A stretch of 27,848 nucleotides of DNA, from contig CAKPQH010000015.1 of NCBI GenBank assembly GCA_934178475.1, positions 1-27,848 of the forward strand, in the 5' to 3' direction. This document shows, one piece after another, positions 7,421-15,645 of the stretch. Source of the stretch: an uncultured Clostridia bacterium (GTDB lineage Bacteria > Bacillota > Clostridia > TANB77 > CAG-508). Position 1 is the stretch's first letter. The number at the start of each line of letters is the position of its first letter. The notes beneath the pieces were generated by a model, which was not told where the DNA came from, made no database searches, and saw only the letters and a list, made by a program, of their open reading frames with translations. A program made the translations under genes and the position numbers.

Positions 7421-9124
7421 ATGAAAAGAATTAAAATTTTATCAATAGCATTCATATTCTGCTTATGGATTAATATGATGTTTCCAATTATAGCAAATAA
7501 TGTATATGCTAAAAACGATGTAACATTGGATTTTAAAAATGCTCAATTATTTAATGGTACAGTTGTATGGGGAGATGTAAGCATTTCATTAAATAAGAAA
7601 GATGCAGGAGAGAGTAATACATATAAAAAGGTAGATATATTAACTTCAAATATAAGTATAGATTTAGAGGAAAGCAATTATTATTTAAAAATAGAAAATC
7701 CAAAAAACGAAAATATAAAATTAATGATAAATGGTAATGCTCAAACAATACCAGGAGACAACTATTTTGGTCTTCATTCAAACGAGTTTTCAGGAGTGCT
7801 TAATATTGAAATAGAAAAAAATTCTGCACCACCAGCAGGACAAGAAACTGAAACTAAAGAAAATATAACAGTAGACGCAATTTCTAAAAATGGAAGTATT
7901 GCTAATGTTGAAATAAACAATGTAGGATTTAACGATGGAAAAGAAACTACAAAAATAAATGCTACAAAAGAGGTTACCAAAAAAAGTCAAGATGAAATAA
8001 AAATAACTGTTGAATTTGGAAAAACAATTTCATCAATAACAATAAATGATATACCAATGGATATAACTGGAGTAACAGATATGGCAACATATATAGTTAA
8101 CCATGAGAAAAATTATAAAATAGAAATAGTATGTGGAGAAACAAACAAAAATATTAATATGCCTATTTCTTGGGATTATACAGGAAAAACGTTTGGAAAA
8201 GATTCTTTAGTTCAGTATGGTGATATTGAAATATTAGCTGTAAAATTAGAAGATGGCACAACATTAACAACTAAACAAATGCAAGAATATGTTGAAGAAG
8301 ATAGAGGATTTGGAATACAAAAATATCCTAAATATGAGGAAGCATATTTAGAAAAAACAGAAACAACAGGAGAAGTAAGAATAAAAGCAGGTTTAGAAGT
8401 AACAATAAAATTGACACCTAAATATGGTTATCAGTTGACATCTACATCACTAAATGGAACAAAGATTGAAGCAGTAAATGATAAACAAAGTACATTTACA
8501 TTTAAAATGCCAGAAACACCACTACACTTATCTGCATTATTTACAAAAGTAGATGATAAAGTAAATACAAAATCAGAAAAAGTACAATCAGGTGATATTA
8601 AAATAAATAATAATGAAATTGATACAGGATCAGTTGTATTATCAGTTGAAGATATAAAATTAAATGAAGAACAGATTTTAAGCTTTGAAAAAGCGGCTAA
8701 AGGATATAATATATCTTCATATTTAAATATTAATTTAGACCAAGTTCTTTATAAGGGAAATGAAAATAGCGTATGGAAAAATGAATTAAAAGAATTAAAT
8801 AATCCTGCAACAATAACTTTAAAACTAGAAGAAGGAGTTAATGGAGAAGAATTAGTAATAGTTCATGAAAAACATGATGGAACTTTTGAAGTTATACCAA
8901 CAACATATGATAAGAGTACAAATGTAATAACTTTTGCTACATCAAGTTTCTCAAATTATGCAATAGCAAGTAAAGAAGAAAGTAAAATAATAGAAAATAA
9001 TAGCAATAGTCCTAAAACAGGAGATAATATTATACCATATTTCTTTGCATTTACTGTTGCCTTAGTAGGAATTTTTACATTAATAGCAGTTAATGTAAAA
9101 AATAAAAAAGTAAAAAAACATTAA
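7421..9124 (+). CDS. Cell-wall-anchored surface protein with SPKTG sorting signal
   Basis: The product is 567 aa. It starts with a signal peptide (KR then a hydrophobic run, probable cleavage after NNVYA near residue 30). The C-terminus is a sortase signal: SPKTG at about 530-534, a hydrophobic stretch, and a basic tail KNKKVKKH. The SPxTG form is the type that the C. difficile class B sortase accepts, and a class B sortase gene follows directly. The middle is beta-rich; residues ~300-380 (VTIKLTPKYGYQLTSTSLNG and FKMPETPLHLSALF) resemble a divergent InlB B-repeat. No enzyme motif is seen, so adhesion or a structural role is the best guess. SD AAGAAAGGA precedes the ATG. A weak terminator separates it from the sortase gene, so substrate mRNA may be more abundant. 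Confidence 0.85.
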   Translation: MKRIKILSIAFIFCLWINMMFPIIANNVYAKNDVTLDFKNAQLFNGTVVWGDVSISLNKKDAGESNTYKKVDILTSNISIDLEESNYYLKIENPKNENIKLMINGNAQTIPGDNYFGLHSNEFSGVLNIEIEKNSAPPAGQETETKENITVDAISKNGSIANVEINNVGFNDGKETTKINATKEVTKKSQDEIKITVEFGKTISSITINDIPMDITGVTDMATYIVNHEKNYKIEIVCGETNKNINMPISWDYTGKTFGKDSLVQYGDIEILAVKLEDGTTLTTKQMQEYVEEDRGFGIQKYPKYEEAYLEKTETTGEVRIKAGLEVTIKLTPKYGYQLTSTSLNGTKIEAVNDKQSTFTFKMPETPLHLSALFTKVDDKVNTKSEKVQSGDIKINNNEIDTGSVVLSVEDIKLNEEQILSFEKAAKGYNISSYLNINLDQVLYKGNENSVWKNELKELNNPATITLKLEEGVNGEELVIVHEKHDGTFEVIPTTYDKSTNVITFATSSFSNYAIASKEESKIIENNSNSPKTGDNIIPYFFAFTVALVGIFTLIAVNVKNKKVKKH

Positions 9125-9128
9125 AATT

Positions 9129-9157
9129 AAAGACTGGCTGCTAATAGCTAGTCTTTG
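9129..9157 (+). terminator. Weak terminator or attenuator between substrate and sortase
   Basis: AAAGACTGGCT (9129-9139) pairs with AGCTAGTCTTT (9146-9156) with one G-U pair. The tail after it is GTATGTG, so apart from the three T ending the stem there is no real U-run. Partial read-through into the sortase gene is likely. Confidence 0.5.
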
Positions 9158-9180
9158 TATGTGAAAGGGATTTATTCTTT

Positions 9181-9981
9181 ATGAAAAGAAAGCAAAAAAG
9201 AGAATTAGAAAAAAATAAAAAGAAAAAAAAGATAAAATCATTTACAAAAAAAATTGTAAGATATCTAATTTATTTAATATTAATTTTCTTATTAATATAT
9301 TCTGGAAGTAAAATTTATAAATGGTATAAAGAAAATAAAAATAAGGATATAATTATAGATAAAATAAATGAAGCAGTAATGGTTGAAGATGATAATAGTA
9401 ATGATGAAAAAAAATATAATATAGATTTTAGTATTTTAAAAGAACAAAATAACGAAACTGTAGCATGGATTAAAGTAAATAATACCAATATAGAATATCC
9501 AGTTGTAAAGACTAAAAATAATGATTTTTATTTAACACATAGTTTTGATAAAAGTTATAATTCTGCTGGATGGATTTTTGCAGATTATAGAAATAAAATT
9601 GATGGAACAGATAAAAATATAATTGTTTATGGGCATAATAGAAGAGATGGTTCAATGTTTGAAAACTTAAAAAAGACATTAAATGCTAATTGGTATGAAA
9701 ATATTGAAAATAGGAATATTATATTTAATACAGAAAACGAGAATTGCAACTATGAAATATTTTCAATATACCAGATAGAGACAGAGGAATACTATATACA
9801 AACTGAATTTAAAAATGAAACTGAATTTAGTAAGTTTGTGGAAACTCTCAAAAAAAGAAGCGTTAAAAATTTTGAAACAGAAGTTTCAAGTAGTGATAGT
9901 ATTTTAACATTATCAACATGTGCTAATAACAACAAATATAGAGTAGTAGTGCATGCTAAAAAAGTTTTGAAAGGGGAATAG
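9181..9981 (+). CDS. srtB: Class B sortase
   Basis: The product is 266 aa. It begins with a very basic cytoplasmic end, followed by one membrane span (residues ~26-41) that leaves the catalytic domain outside. The transpeptidase triad is visible: H152 in VYGHN, C247 in LTLSTC and R254 in YRVVVHA. The order, length and TLSTC motif are those of class B sortases. It should cut its substrate between T and G of the sorting signal and join it to the peptidoglycan peptide. The SPKTG protein immediately upstream is its obvious substrate. The SD (AAAGGG) is 12 bases from the ATG, longer than usual. Three bases separate its stop from the next gene, which is probably translated with it. Confidence 0.9.
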   Translation: MKRKQKRELEKNKKKKKIKSFTKKIVRYLIYLILIFLLIYSGSKIYKWYKENKNKDIIIDKINEAVMVEDDNSNDEKKYNIDFSILKEQNNETVAWIKVNNTNIEYPVVKTKNNDFYLTHSFDKSYNSAGWIFADYRNKIDGTDKNIIVYGHNRRDGSMFENLKKTLNANWYENIENRNIIFNTENENCNYEIFSIYQIETEEYYIQTEFKNETEFSKFVETLKKRSVKNFETEVSSSDSILTLSTCANNNKYRVVVHAKKVLKGE

Positions 9982-9984
9982 TTT

Positions 9985-11142
9985 ATGAATGAAGAAAATA
10001 ATGTAAAAAACAAGAAAAAAGATACAATTACTAATTATATAATTGTTGGTTTATTAATTCTTGTTGTGATAGGAGTGATTATAAAAAATAATATGAATAA
10101 GAATAATAATGGAAATATTGATAATGAAAAATCAAATATACAAGGATATGTACCTAAAGCAGAAAATGTAAATATAAAAGAATCAGAAGTAAGTAAAATA
10201 ACACTTGAAGATTATTCAACAGATGTTTTTTCAATGAAAAAACCAAAAGGATGGAATGTAGAAGGAGCAGGAACAGGAATATATTATGCAATAAGAGTGT
10301 ATGATCCACAAAATACAAATAACCAAGTGTTTTTAATGTTAAAAATACAACCACTTTTAAAAAGTGAAGCATCAAAAAATCAATGGCAAAATTATTACAA
10401 ATTAAATTCATATAATGCACAATATAAATTATTTGCTGATGCAGTTGTTCTAGAAAATCCAACAGTTGAGAATTTTTATCAAAAATTCAATGAGATAGGA
10501 ACTTATGTGAATTCAATTGAGCCAACTTTAGCAACATTTAAATTTCCAACGTTAAGCAACTTTACTAAATTGGAAGAATTCGAATCTAAAGCTAGTATGA
10601 AGAGTGTAGCATTAGATAGCAAAGTGCTAAGAGGAACATTTAAAGGCGATAGTGGTAAAGATGGAGAAGGTTTATTTATGGCATCAATAGTGAATTTTGG
10701 CAACCAATATGCAGGTGGTGCAGATTTACTATATTATATGGCATATGATATTATGGCAATAACTGCAGATAAAGATGAATTTATTAATTATAAAGATATT
10801 TTATTAGAGTCAGCTAATTCAATACAATTTAATAGTAATTATGTTCAAAAAACAATAGACGATGGTAATACACAAACTAAGCAAGCTCTTGCTTTAAATG
10901 CATCTATCCAAAAAGCATTTGATTCTTATATGAGTGCTTGGGAAAGCAGACAAAAATCATATGATATTATGAGTCAAAAGCAAAGTGATGCAACTTTAGG
11001 ATATGAAAGAGTTTATGACACAGAAACAGGAGATATATACAAGGCATATAATGGATTTACAGATGACTATGATGGAGAAAGATATAAATCTGTAACAGAC
11101 GATATGTATACGAAAAAAACAAGTGGTTATATTGAAAAATAA
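9985..11142 (+). CDS. Membrane-anchored extracellular protein of unknown function, sortase-linked
   Basis: The product is 385 aa. A lysine-rich N-terminus is followed by one membrane span (YIIVGLLILVVIGVIIK, ~19-35) and a low-complexity asparagine-rich linker. The large outside domain has no cysteines that I noted and no enzyme motif. Residues ~66-180 (FSMKKPKGWNVEG then YAIRVYDPQN) look like a PsbP/Mog1-like fold by sequence flavour only. The C-terminal part carries a segment YDIMSQKQSDATLGYERVYD then TETGDIYKAYNGF that I associate with unnamed clostridial surface proteins. It lies three bases after the sortase gene, so it shares its transcript and may assist sorting or be part of the same surface structure. 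A terminator follows. Function unknown. Confidence 0.75.
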   Translation: MNEENNVKNKKKDTITNYIIVGLLILVVIGVIIKNNMNKNNNGNIDNEKSNIQGYVPKAENVNIKESEVSKITLEDYSTDVFSMKKPKGWNVEGAGTGIYYAIRVYDPQNTNNQVFLMLKIQPLLKSEASKNQWQNYYKLNSYNAQYKLFADAVVLENPTVENFYQKFNEIGTYVNSIEPTLATFKFPTLSNFTKLEEFESKASMKSVALDSKVLRGTFKGDSGKDGEGLFMASIVNFGNQYAGGADLLYYMAYDIMAITADKDEFINYKDILLESANSIQFNSNYVQKTIDDGNTQTKQALALNASIQKAFDSYMSAWESRQKSYDIMSQKQSDATLGYERVYDTETGDIYKAYNGFTDDYDGERYKSVTDDMYTKKTSGYIEK

Positions 11143-11151
11143 AACAGAAAA

Positions 11152-11188
11152 TAGGATTTATCTAAAAATGATAAATCTTATTTTTTTA
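11152..11188 (+). terminator. Terminator of the sortase module
   Basis: AGGATTTATC (11153-11162) pairs with GATAAATCTT (11170-11179), followed by A and seven T. Confidence 0.85.
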
Positions 11189-11207
11189 TAAAATAAAGTT
11201 GAAACTA

Positions 11208-11253
11208 TTGATTTTTTAAAAAACAAAAAGTATAATAAGTATGAAAAGTATAA
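11208..11253 (+). promoter_or_regulatory. Promoter of the abrB-like/ABC operon with a repeated AAAAGTATAA box
   Basis: TTGATT (11208-11213), a 17-base spacer and TATAAT (11231-11236). AAAAGTATAA occurs over the -10 (11226-11235) and again at 11244-11253, 18 bases apart. The second copy lies around the likely transcription start, a placement that would suit self-repression by the AbrB-like product. Confidence 0.7.
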
Positions 11254-11274
11254 CTAACATGAAAGGAGAAAAAT

Positions 11275-11478
11275 ATGAAAAGAGATAAATATGTTGGAAT
11301 TAGTAAAGTAGGAGAAAAAGGACAAATTGTTATTCCAAAAGAAGCAAGAGAAATGTTCGATATAAAGCCAGGAGATTCAATAGTAGTATTATGTGATAAG
11401 AAAAAGGGAATGGCATTAGTAAAAGCAGATACTTTAGAAGCATCTATTGATAAATTTATTCCTAAAGGAGATAAGTGA
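11275..11478 (+). CDS. AbrB/MazE-type (SpoVT-AbrB) DNA-binding protein
   Basis: The product is 67 aa, made almost entirely of one swapped-hairpin AbrB domain: GEKGQIVIPKEAREMFDIKP then GDSIVVL, the hallmark of the family. Such proteins bind DNA as dimers or tetramers and often repress their own operon. No toxin gene follows, so this is not a MazE antitoxin pair; instead it leads an ABC exporter operon whose ATPase start is one base after its stop. SD AAAGGAG is well placed. A pair of AAAAGTATAA boxes at the promoter may be its site. It most likely switches the exporter on or off in response to an unknown signal. Confidence 0.88.
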   Translation: MKRDKYVGISKVGEKGQIVIPKEAREMFDIKPGDSIVVLCDKKKGMALVKADTLEASIDKFIPKGDK

Positions 11479-11479
11479 T

Positions 11480-12202
11480 ATGAATATTATTAAGATAAAA
11501 AATTTAACTAAAAAGTTCAAAGAAAAAATAGCTGTAAATAACATTAATTTAAGCATAGGAGAAGGTGAGTTATTTGCATTGCTAGGAACAAATGGTGCTG
11601 GAAAAACTACAACCATCAAAATGGTATCAACATTGATTTTGCCTACTTCAGGAGAGATAGAAGTATTAGGATATGACGTGAAAAAGGATAGTATGAAAAT
11701 AAGAGAGTTCCTAAACGTATCTCCTCAGGAGACAGCAATTGCACCTAACTTATCTGTTAAAGAAAATTTAGAATTTATGGCAGGAGTTTATAAAATAAAA
11801 GATAAGGATGAAAAGATAAAAGAATTAATAAGTATTTTTAAATTAGATGAAGTTATAAATCAAAAAGCAAAAACTTTATCAGGAGGATGGCAAAGAAAAG
11901 TATCAATAGCGATTGCTTTAATAAATAATCCTAAAATATTATTTTTAGATGAACCTACACTGGGGTTAGATGTTATAGCAAGAAGAGAATTATGGAATAT
12001 AATTGAAACACTAAAAGGAAAAGTTACAATTATATTAACAACACATTATATGGAAGAAGCTGAAAGTTTATCTGATAGAATAGGAATAATGAGCAAAGGC
12101 AAAATTATAGAAGTTGGAACTGCTGAAGAGCTTGCAAAAAAGACTAATAGTAAGAATTTTGAGGATGCTTTTGTAAAAATTGTTACTGGAGGTGAATTAT
12201 AA
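11480..12202 (+). CDS. ABC transporter ATP-binding protein (ABC-2/DrrA type)
   Basis: The product is 240 aa from the ATG at 11480, chosen because AAAGGAG lies nine bases upstream; an in-frame ATG further up (11447) falls inside the abrB-like gene. All ATPase motifs are present: Walker A GTNGAGKTTT, the signature LSGGW, Walker B ILFLDEPTLGLD and the switch histidine TTHYMEEAE. The LSGGW form and the short C-terminal extension are typical of drug/lipid-type exporters. Its stop overlaps the start of the permease by one base (TAATG), so the two are coupled in translation and should form one transporter at the membrane. Substrate unknown. Confidence 0.92.
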   Translation: MNIIKIKNLTKKFKEKIAVNNINLSIGEGELFALLGTNGAGKTTTIKMVSTLILPTSGEIEVLGYDVKKDSMKIREFLNVSPQETAIAPNLSVKENLEFMAGVYKIKDKDEKIKELISIFKLDEVINQKAKTLSGGWQRKVSIAIALINNPKILFLDEPTLGLDVIARRELWNIIETLKGKVTIILTTHYMEEAESLSDRIGIMSKGKIIEVGTAEELAKKTNSKNFEDAFVKIVTGGEL

Positions 12203-12936
12203 TGTCAAGAACATTAAATTTTGCTAAAAGAAATTTTAAAGAAATCATACGAGATCCATTAAGTATTATTTTTGCAATTATATTACCATTATTTTTGTTA
12301 TTTATATTTCAACAATTTAATATACCAAACGATACATACAAACTAGAAAATTTTACACCTAGTATAATTATTTTTAGTTTTTCTTTTATTACTTTATTTG
12401 TATCAACATTAATTGCAAAAGATAGATTAACATCATTATTGATACGATTAGGAATAAGTCCAATGAAATCTATAGAATATATATTAGGTTATATGATTTC
12501 TTTTATACCAATTATTTTACTACAAAACGTATTATTATTTACATTAGCAGTTATTATGGGTTTGGCTTTTACTATAAATATTATTTGGACAATATTAATT
12601 TCTATAATAATAGCAGTATTATTTATAGCAATAGGAATATTAATAGGAAGTTTGGTATCAGACAAAGCTGCATCAGGTATTTCAAGTATAATTGTTCAAC
12701 TAGTTTGTTTTACAAGTGAAATATATTTTCCAAAAGAAATGCTTGGAAATACATATTCTAAAATATGTGAATTTTTACCATTTAATTCAGCTTTGTTAAT
12801 TACAAAAGGAATAATGAATAATAATTTAGAAATAATAAAAACAAAAAATATAATAATTTTTGGAATATATACAATTTTATTTTTAATATTATCATGTGTA
12901 ATATTTAAAAAGAAAATGAAAAGCGATAATAAATAA
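12202..12936 (+). CDS. ABC-2 type transporter permease
   Basis: The product is 244 aa with about six membrane spans (near residues 20-36, 50-67, 92-115, 125-152, 155-172 and 215-236), the usual ABC-2 permease layout. The N-terminus (RNFKEIIRDPLSIIFAIILP) is characteristic of this family, which exports drugs, peptides or lipids. It partners the ATPase just upstream with a one-base overlap. Only one permease gene is present, so the active transporter is expected to be a homodimer. A terminator follows directly, closing the three-gene operon. Confidence 0.9.
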   Translation: MSRTLNFAKRNFKEIIRDPLSIIFAIILPLFLLFIFQQFNIPNDTYKLENFTPSIIIFSFSFITLFVSTLIAKDRLTSLLIRLGISPMKSIEYILGYMISFIPIILLQNVLLFTLAVIMGLAFTINIIWTILISIIIAVLFIAIGILIGSLVSDKAASGISSIIVQLVCFTSEIYFPKEMLGNTYSKICEFLPFNSALLITKGIMNNNLEIIKTKNIIIFGIYTILFLILSCVIFKKKMKSDNK

Positions 12937-12951
12937 AAAGGACAAAAAAAT

Positions 12952-12982
12952 AAGAGGAAAATTTAAATATTTTTCTCTTTTT
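12952..12982 (+). terminator. Terminator of the ABC exporter operon
   Basis: AAGAGGAAAA (12952-12961) pairs with TTTTTCTCTT (12970-12979) with one G-U pair and runs into TTTTTT. Confidence 0.8.
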
Positions 12983-13069
12983 TCTATGCTTATATTACCA
13001 CAAAAACGTAAAAAAATCAAGTCTGTTTTTTAACCTGAAAATATGATATATAAAATAAGGGGGACAAAA

Positions 13070-13555
13070 ATGATAGAAGATTTAAGTTTATTAAATATAA
13101 ATAAAAATACAGAAAAAGAAGTTATGAAAATAATAAATTGTAATGAATTTTTACATAAATATAATTTGGATTTAAGTCAAAAAGATATAGAAGGAATAAT
13201 TGAAAAAAGAAAAGAAAGTTTAAAACAATTTGGAAGGATAGAATTTGACAATTGGATAGTAGAAAAAATAATAAAAGAGTTCTGTGATTCACCATATATT
13301 TCTAAGGAAAATTTCATAAATACTATATATGAACTTATAGATATTTTTTATTTTTATAAAAATGAAACAAATGATTTAGTTAGTGATGATGAATTGATTA
13401 AATTTATGAAAAAATATTTTGATAATTCTGCACATGGAGACTTAGATTATCTTTCAAATACAATATTAGAAAAGATGAAAAGAAATGTACTTACAAACAA
13501 ACCAATGGACTATGAGATAGATTTTAAAATAAGAGGTGAAAATGATGACAAATAA
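13070..13555 (+). CDS. DUF6323-like protein
   Basis: The product is 161 aa from the ATG at 13070, which has AAGGGGG six bases upstream; an in-frame ATG at 13043 has no SD. The segment RKESLKQFGRIEFDN, later IIKEFCDSPYIS, then a helix with IFYFYKNETND and SDDELIKFMKKYFD match what I recall of the DUF6323 family of Firmicutes. The protein appears all-helical, soluble and acidic. It overlaps the next gene by 14 bases, and in other genomes the two families occur side by side, so they probably act together. No function is established that I know of. Confidence 0.65.
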   Translation: MIEDLSLLNINKNTEKEVMKIINCNEFLHKYNLDLSQKDIEGIIEKRKESLKQFGRIEFDNWIVEKIIKEFCDSPYISKENFINTIYELIDIFYFYKNETNDLVSDDELIKFMKKYFDNSAHGDLDYLSNTILEKMKRNVLTNKPMDYEIDFKIRGENDDK

Positions 13556-14498
13556 AATGGAAAATAATAGTTATATAAAAAGAGAAAAACTAGATGAAAT
13601 AAATTATACTATCTCTCTTATAGATGAAGCTATTAGATTAAATGTTATAGATGAAAAAGTTGTGCTAGATTTTCAATTACAGTTAGTAGATCTATTAAAG
13701 GTAAAAACAGATAAATATAATAGTTGTATGAGTTCTTCTATTTCAGTAGACAAAGCAAAAAATATAATGGAATCAAATATATATACAATTGGTTTATATT
13801 TAAAAGAGTTTATACCAGATGATGCAGTAAATATATTGAAAAATGAAGGGATTATTAATGTATATGATAAAGGTAGAAAATTAATAGATAGAAAAATAAT
13901 GATAAGCAAAGTATTATATAAAAAAGTATTAAATAATTTTATTCAAACTAAAAATGAAACATATAATTTAACTATTATTAAAGGAATAAAAAGTTTTTTT
14001 AAAATATATGATTCAGATTACAATGCACAAGATATGAAAATAACAGCAGATTATCCTACATATATTAGTTTATTTGGAAGAAAACAAGGAATAGAATTTA
14101 TTGAAAAATATTTAGAATACTTGTATTACGAAAATGAATTTTGTAAAATGTTTGAGATAGAAGATATAAAGAATTTATTATTTAAGTATTCAGAAGACTA
14201 TGAAGATTTAATAATAAATATATTTCAAATAGTTTTAATGCAAGTTATAGGATGCGTTTTGATAAAAGATGATTATAGACATTTAAAAATAAATCATGAT
14301 GAATTACAAGATATTTATGAGTTATTTAAAGGAAAAAATAAAGAAGAAATATATAGTTTGATTTTTTCTGCATATTTAAAAATAGATATAAAGAATGAAA
14401 GTTTAAAGAAATATATTGAAAATGGATTAAAAGAAATTCAAAGTGAAATTTATAATAGATATAAAATACATGCATTAGATAAAGTTTTTATTATATAA
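13542..14498 (+). CDS. DUF6179-like protein, partner of the preceding gene
   Basis: The product is about 318 aa. Two ATGs in a row (13542 and 13545) follow AAGAGGTGA; either could be used, and the GTG at 13536 lies within the SD. The N-terminal part (LLKVKTDKYNSCMSSSISVDKAKNIMESNIYTIGLYLK in two pieces) resembles DUF6179, in which a Y-[TN]-x-[GC]-x-S-S-S-[IV] stretch precedes a Tyr-Thr-Ile-Gly helix. Cytoplasmic, helical and rich in acidic and tyrosine residues; no enzyme motif. The start overlaps the end of the DUF6323-like gene, implying translational coupling and probably a complex. The role is unknown. Confidence 0.6.
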   Translation: MMTNKMENNSYIKREKLDEINYTISLIDEAIRLNVIDEKVVLDFQLQLVDLLKVKTDKYNSCMSSSISVDKAKNIMESNIYTIGLYLKEFIPDDAVNILKNEGIINVYDKGRKLIDRKIMISKVLYKKVLNNFIQTKNETYNLTIIKGIKSFFKIYDSDYNAQDMKITADYPTYISLFGRKQGIEFIEKYLEYLYYENEFCKMFEIEDIKNLLFKYSEDYEDLIINIFQIVLMQVIGCVLIKDDYRHLKINHDELQDIYELFKGKNKEEIYSLIFSAYLKIDIKNESLKKYIENGLKEIQSEIYNRYKIHALDKVFII

Positions 14499-14542
14499 AG
14501 TGAACTATAAAAACTATACAGATAATGGGGTTTAATAGTATC

Positions 14543-14587
14543 TACTAAAAGTTGATATCCTCACTCAACGTTTAGTATGTTTACTTT
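14543..14587 (+). terminator. Strong hairpin, probable terminator of the DUF pair
   Basis: TACTAAAAGTTGA (14543-14555) pairs with TCAACGTTTAGTA (14565-14577) with a single mismatch. The tail TGTTTACTTTT is T-rich but broken, so termination may be partial. Confidence 0.45.
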
Positions 14588-14627
14588 TAAATATGTAATT
14601 TCTAAAATAATAGTAGGAGGTAAAAAT

Positions 14628-15236
14628 ATGAACCAAATAAAAATAGGAGTATTTATTGCTAAATGCAGAAAAAACAAAAAATTAACTCAAGCACAATTAG
14701 CTGAAAAATTGGATATAACAGATAGAGCAATATCCAAATGGGAAACAGGAAAATGTATGCCAGATTCTTCTATTATGCTTGAATTGTGCGAAATACTAGG
14801 AATTAGTGTTAATGAATTATTAAGTGGGGAGATGATTGAAATGAAAGATTATGATAAAAAAGCTGAAGAAAATTTATTAAATATGGCTAAAAGAGAGGAA
14901 AAGCAAAACAAGAAATTGTTATTTTATGAAAATATTATAGGAATAATATCAAGTGTAACATTTATAGTTTTAATTATAGTGGCAGCATATTTGGTTCAAA
15001 GTTTAATTGCCAGAATAGGATTATTTATAATTGCTTTTTTAATATTTATTATGGGTGTGTCAGTAGCATTAAAGATAGAAACAGAAGCGGGATATTATGA
15101 ATGTGAAAATTGTCATAATAAATATATTCCATCATACAAATCAGTATATTTTGCGATGCATATAGGTAAAATAAGATATTTAAAATGTCCTAAATGTGGA
15201 AAAAGAACATGGAATAGAAAAGTTCTAAATAAGTAA
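14628..15236 (+). CDS. XRE-family regulator with membrane anchor and C-terminal zinc ribbon
   Basis: The product is 202 aa from the ATG at 14628 (AGGAGG seven bases before); the open frame extends back to 14577 but that part lies in a hairpin. Residues ~5-60 are a Cro/C1-type HTH (LTQAQLAEKLDITDRAISKW, then ETGKCMPD). A helical linker leads to two membrane spans (~100-122, 127-147), and the C-terminus holds a CxxC ... CxxC zinc ribbon (CENCHNKY, CPKCGKRTW). HTH proteins with this anchor-plus-ribbon layout are common in Clostridia and are thought to sense the envelope. No obvious target gene is adjacent other than the enzyme cluster downstream. Confidence 0.85.
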   Translation: MNQIKIGVFIAKCRKNKKLTQAQLAEKLDITDRAISKWETGKCMPDSSIMLELCEILGISVNELLSGEMIEMKDYDKKAEENLLNMAKREEKQNKKLLFYENIIGIISSVTFIVLIIVAAYLVQSLIARIGLFIIAFLIFIMGVSVALKIETEAGYYECENCHNKYIPSYKSVYFAMHIGKIRYLKCPKCGKRTWNRKVLNK

Positions 15237-15249
15237 TATAACAAACGAA

Positions 15250-15290
15250 GCAGGTAATTGTTAATTAATAATTGATAATTATCTGCCTTT
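15250..15290 (+). terminator. Terminator of the HTH/zinc-ribbon gene
   Basis: GCAGGTAATT (15250-15259) pairs with AATTATCTGC (15277-15286) with one G-U pair, followed by CTTT. The short T tract makes it a weak to moderate terminator. Confidence 0.5.
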
Positions 15291-15360
15291 ATGATATATA
15301 ATAGATAGAATTTTAAAAGTAATAATTAAAGAGTTTTATTAATTATTAGGAGGATATACT

Positions 15361-15609
15361 ATGATAAAAATAGTTTTTGAAAAAGAGAAAAATAAATCAG
15401 CAGCTTATGATGAAGATAAGGTTATTGGAGAATGTGATTTTACAGAAATGGAAAATATTTGGAATATAAATCATACAGAAGTTAGTAATTTATATCAAGG
15501 GCAAGGCATTGCAAGAAAATTAGTTGAAAATGTAATAGAAAATGCTAAAAAATACAACAAAAAAATAGAAGCAACTTGTTCATATGCAAGAAAGATATTG
15601 ATAAATTGA
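15361..15609 (+). CDS. Small GNAT-type acetyltransferase (YjdJ-like)
   Basis: The product is 82 aa. The acetyl-CoA loop QGQGIARKLV is clear, preceded by a strand with NHTEVSNLYQ and followed by a Cys-Ser-Tyr-Ala segment (ATCSYARKI), the pattern of the short YjdJ-like GNAT family, members of which are about 90-95 residues. This copy ends a little early, shortly after the CSYA motif. SD AGGAGG is well placed. A possible promoter (TTGATA at 15272, TATAAT at 15297, 19-base spacer) overlaps the preceding terminator. It is the first gene of a same-strand run reaching 19520. The substrate is unknown. Confidence 0.8.
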   Translation: MIKIVFEKEKNKSAAYDEDKVIGECDFTEMENIWNINHTEVSNLYQGQGIARKLVENVIENAKKYNKKIEATCSYARKILIN

Positions 15610-15645
15610 TAATATATTGAAGAAATATAATAAAGGTGGATTTTT

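Noticed and set aside
7551..7990. Reverse-strand ORFs of 66-76 aa within the SPKTG protein gene
   Set aside because: No SD, overlapping one another in different frames; shadows of an AT-rich coding region.
11275..12936. Toxin-antitoxin pair headed by the AbrB/MazE-like protein
   Set aside because: The following gene is a complete ABC ATPase, not a MazF- or PIN-type toxin.
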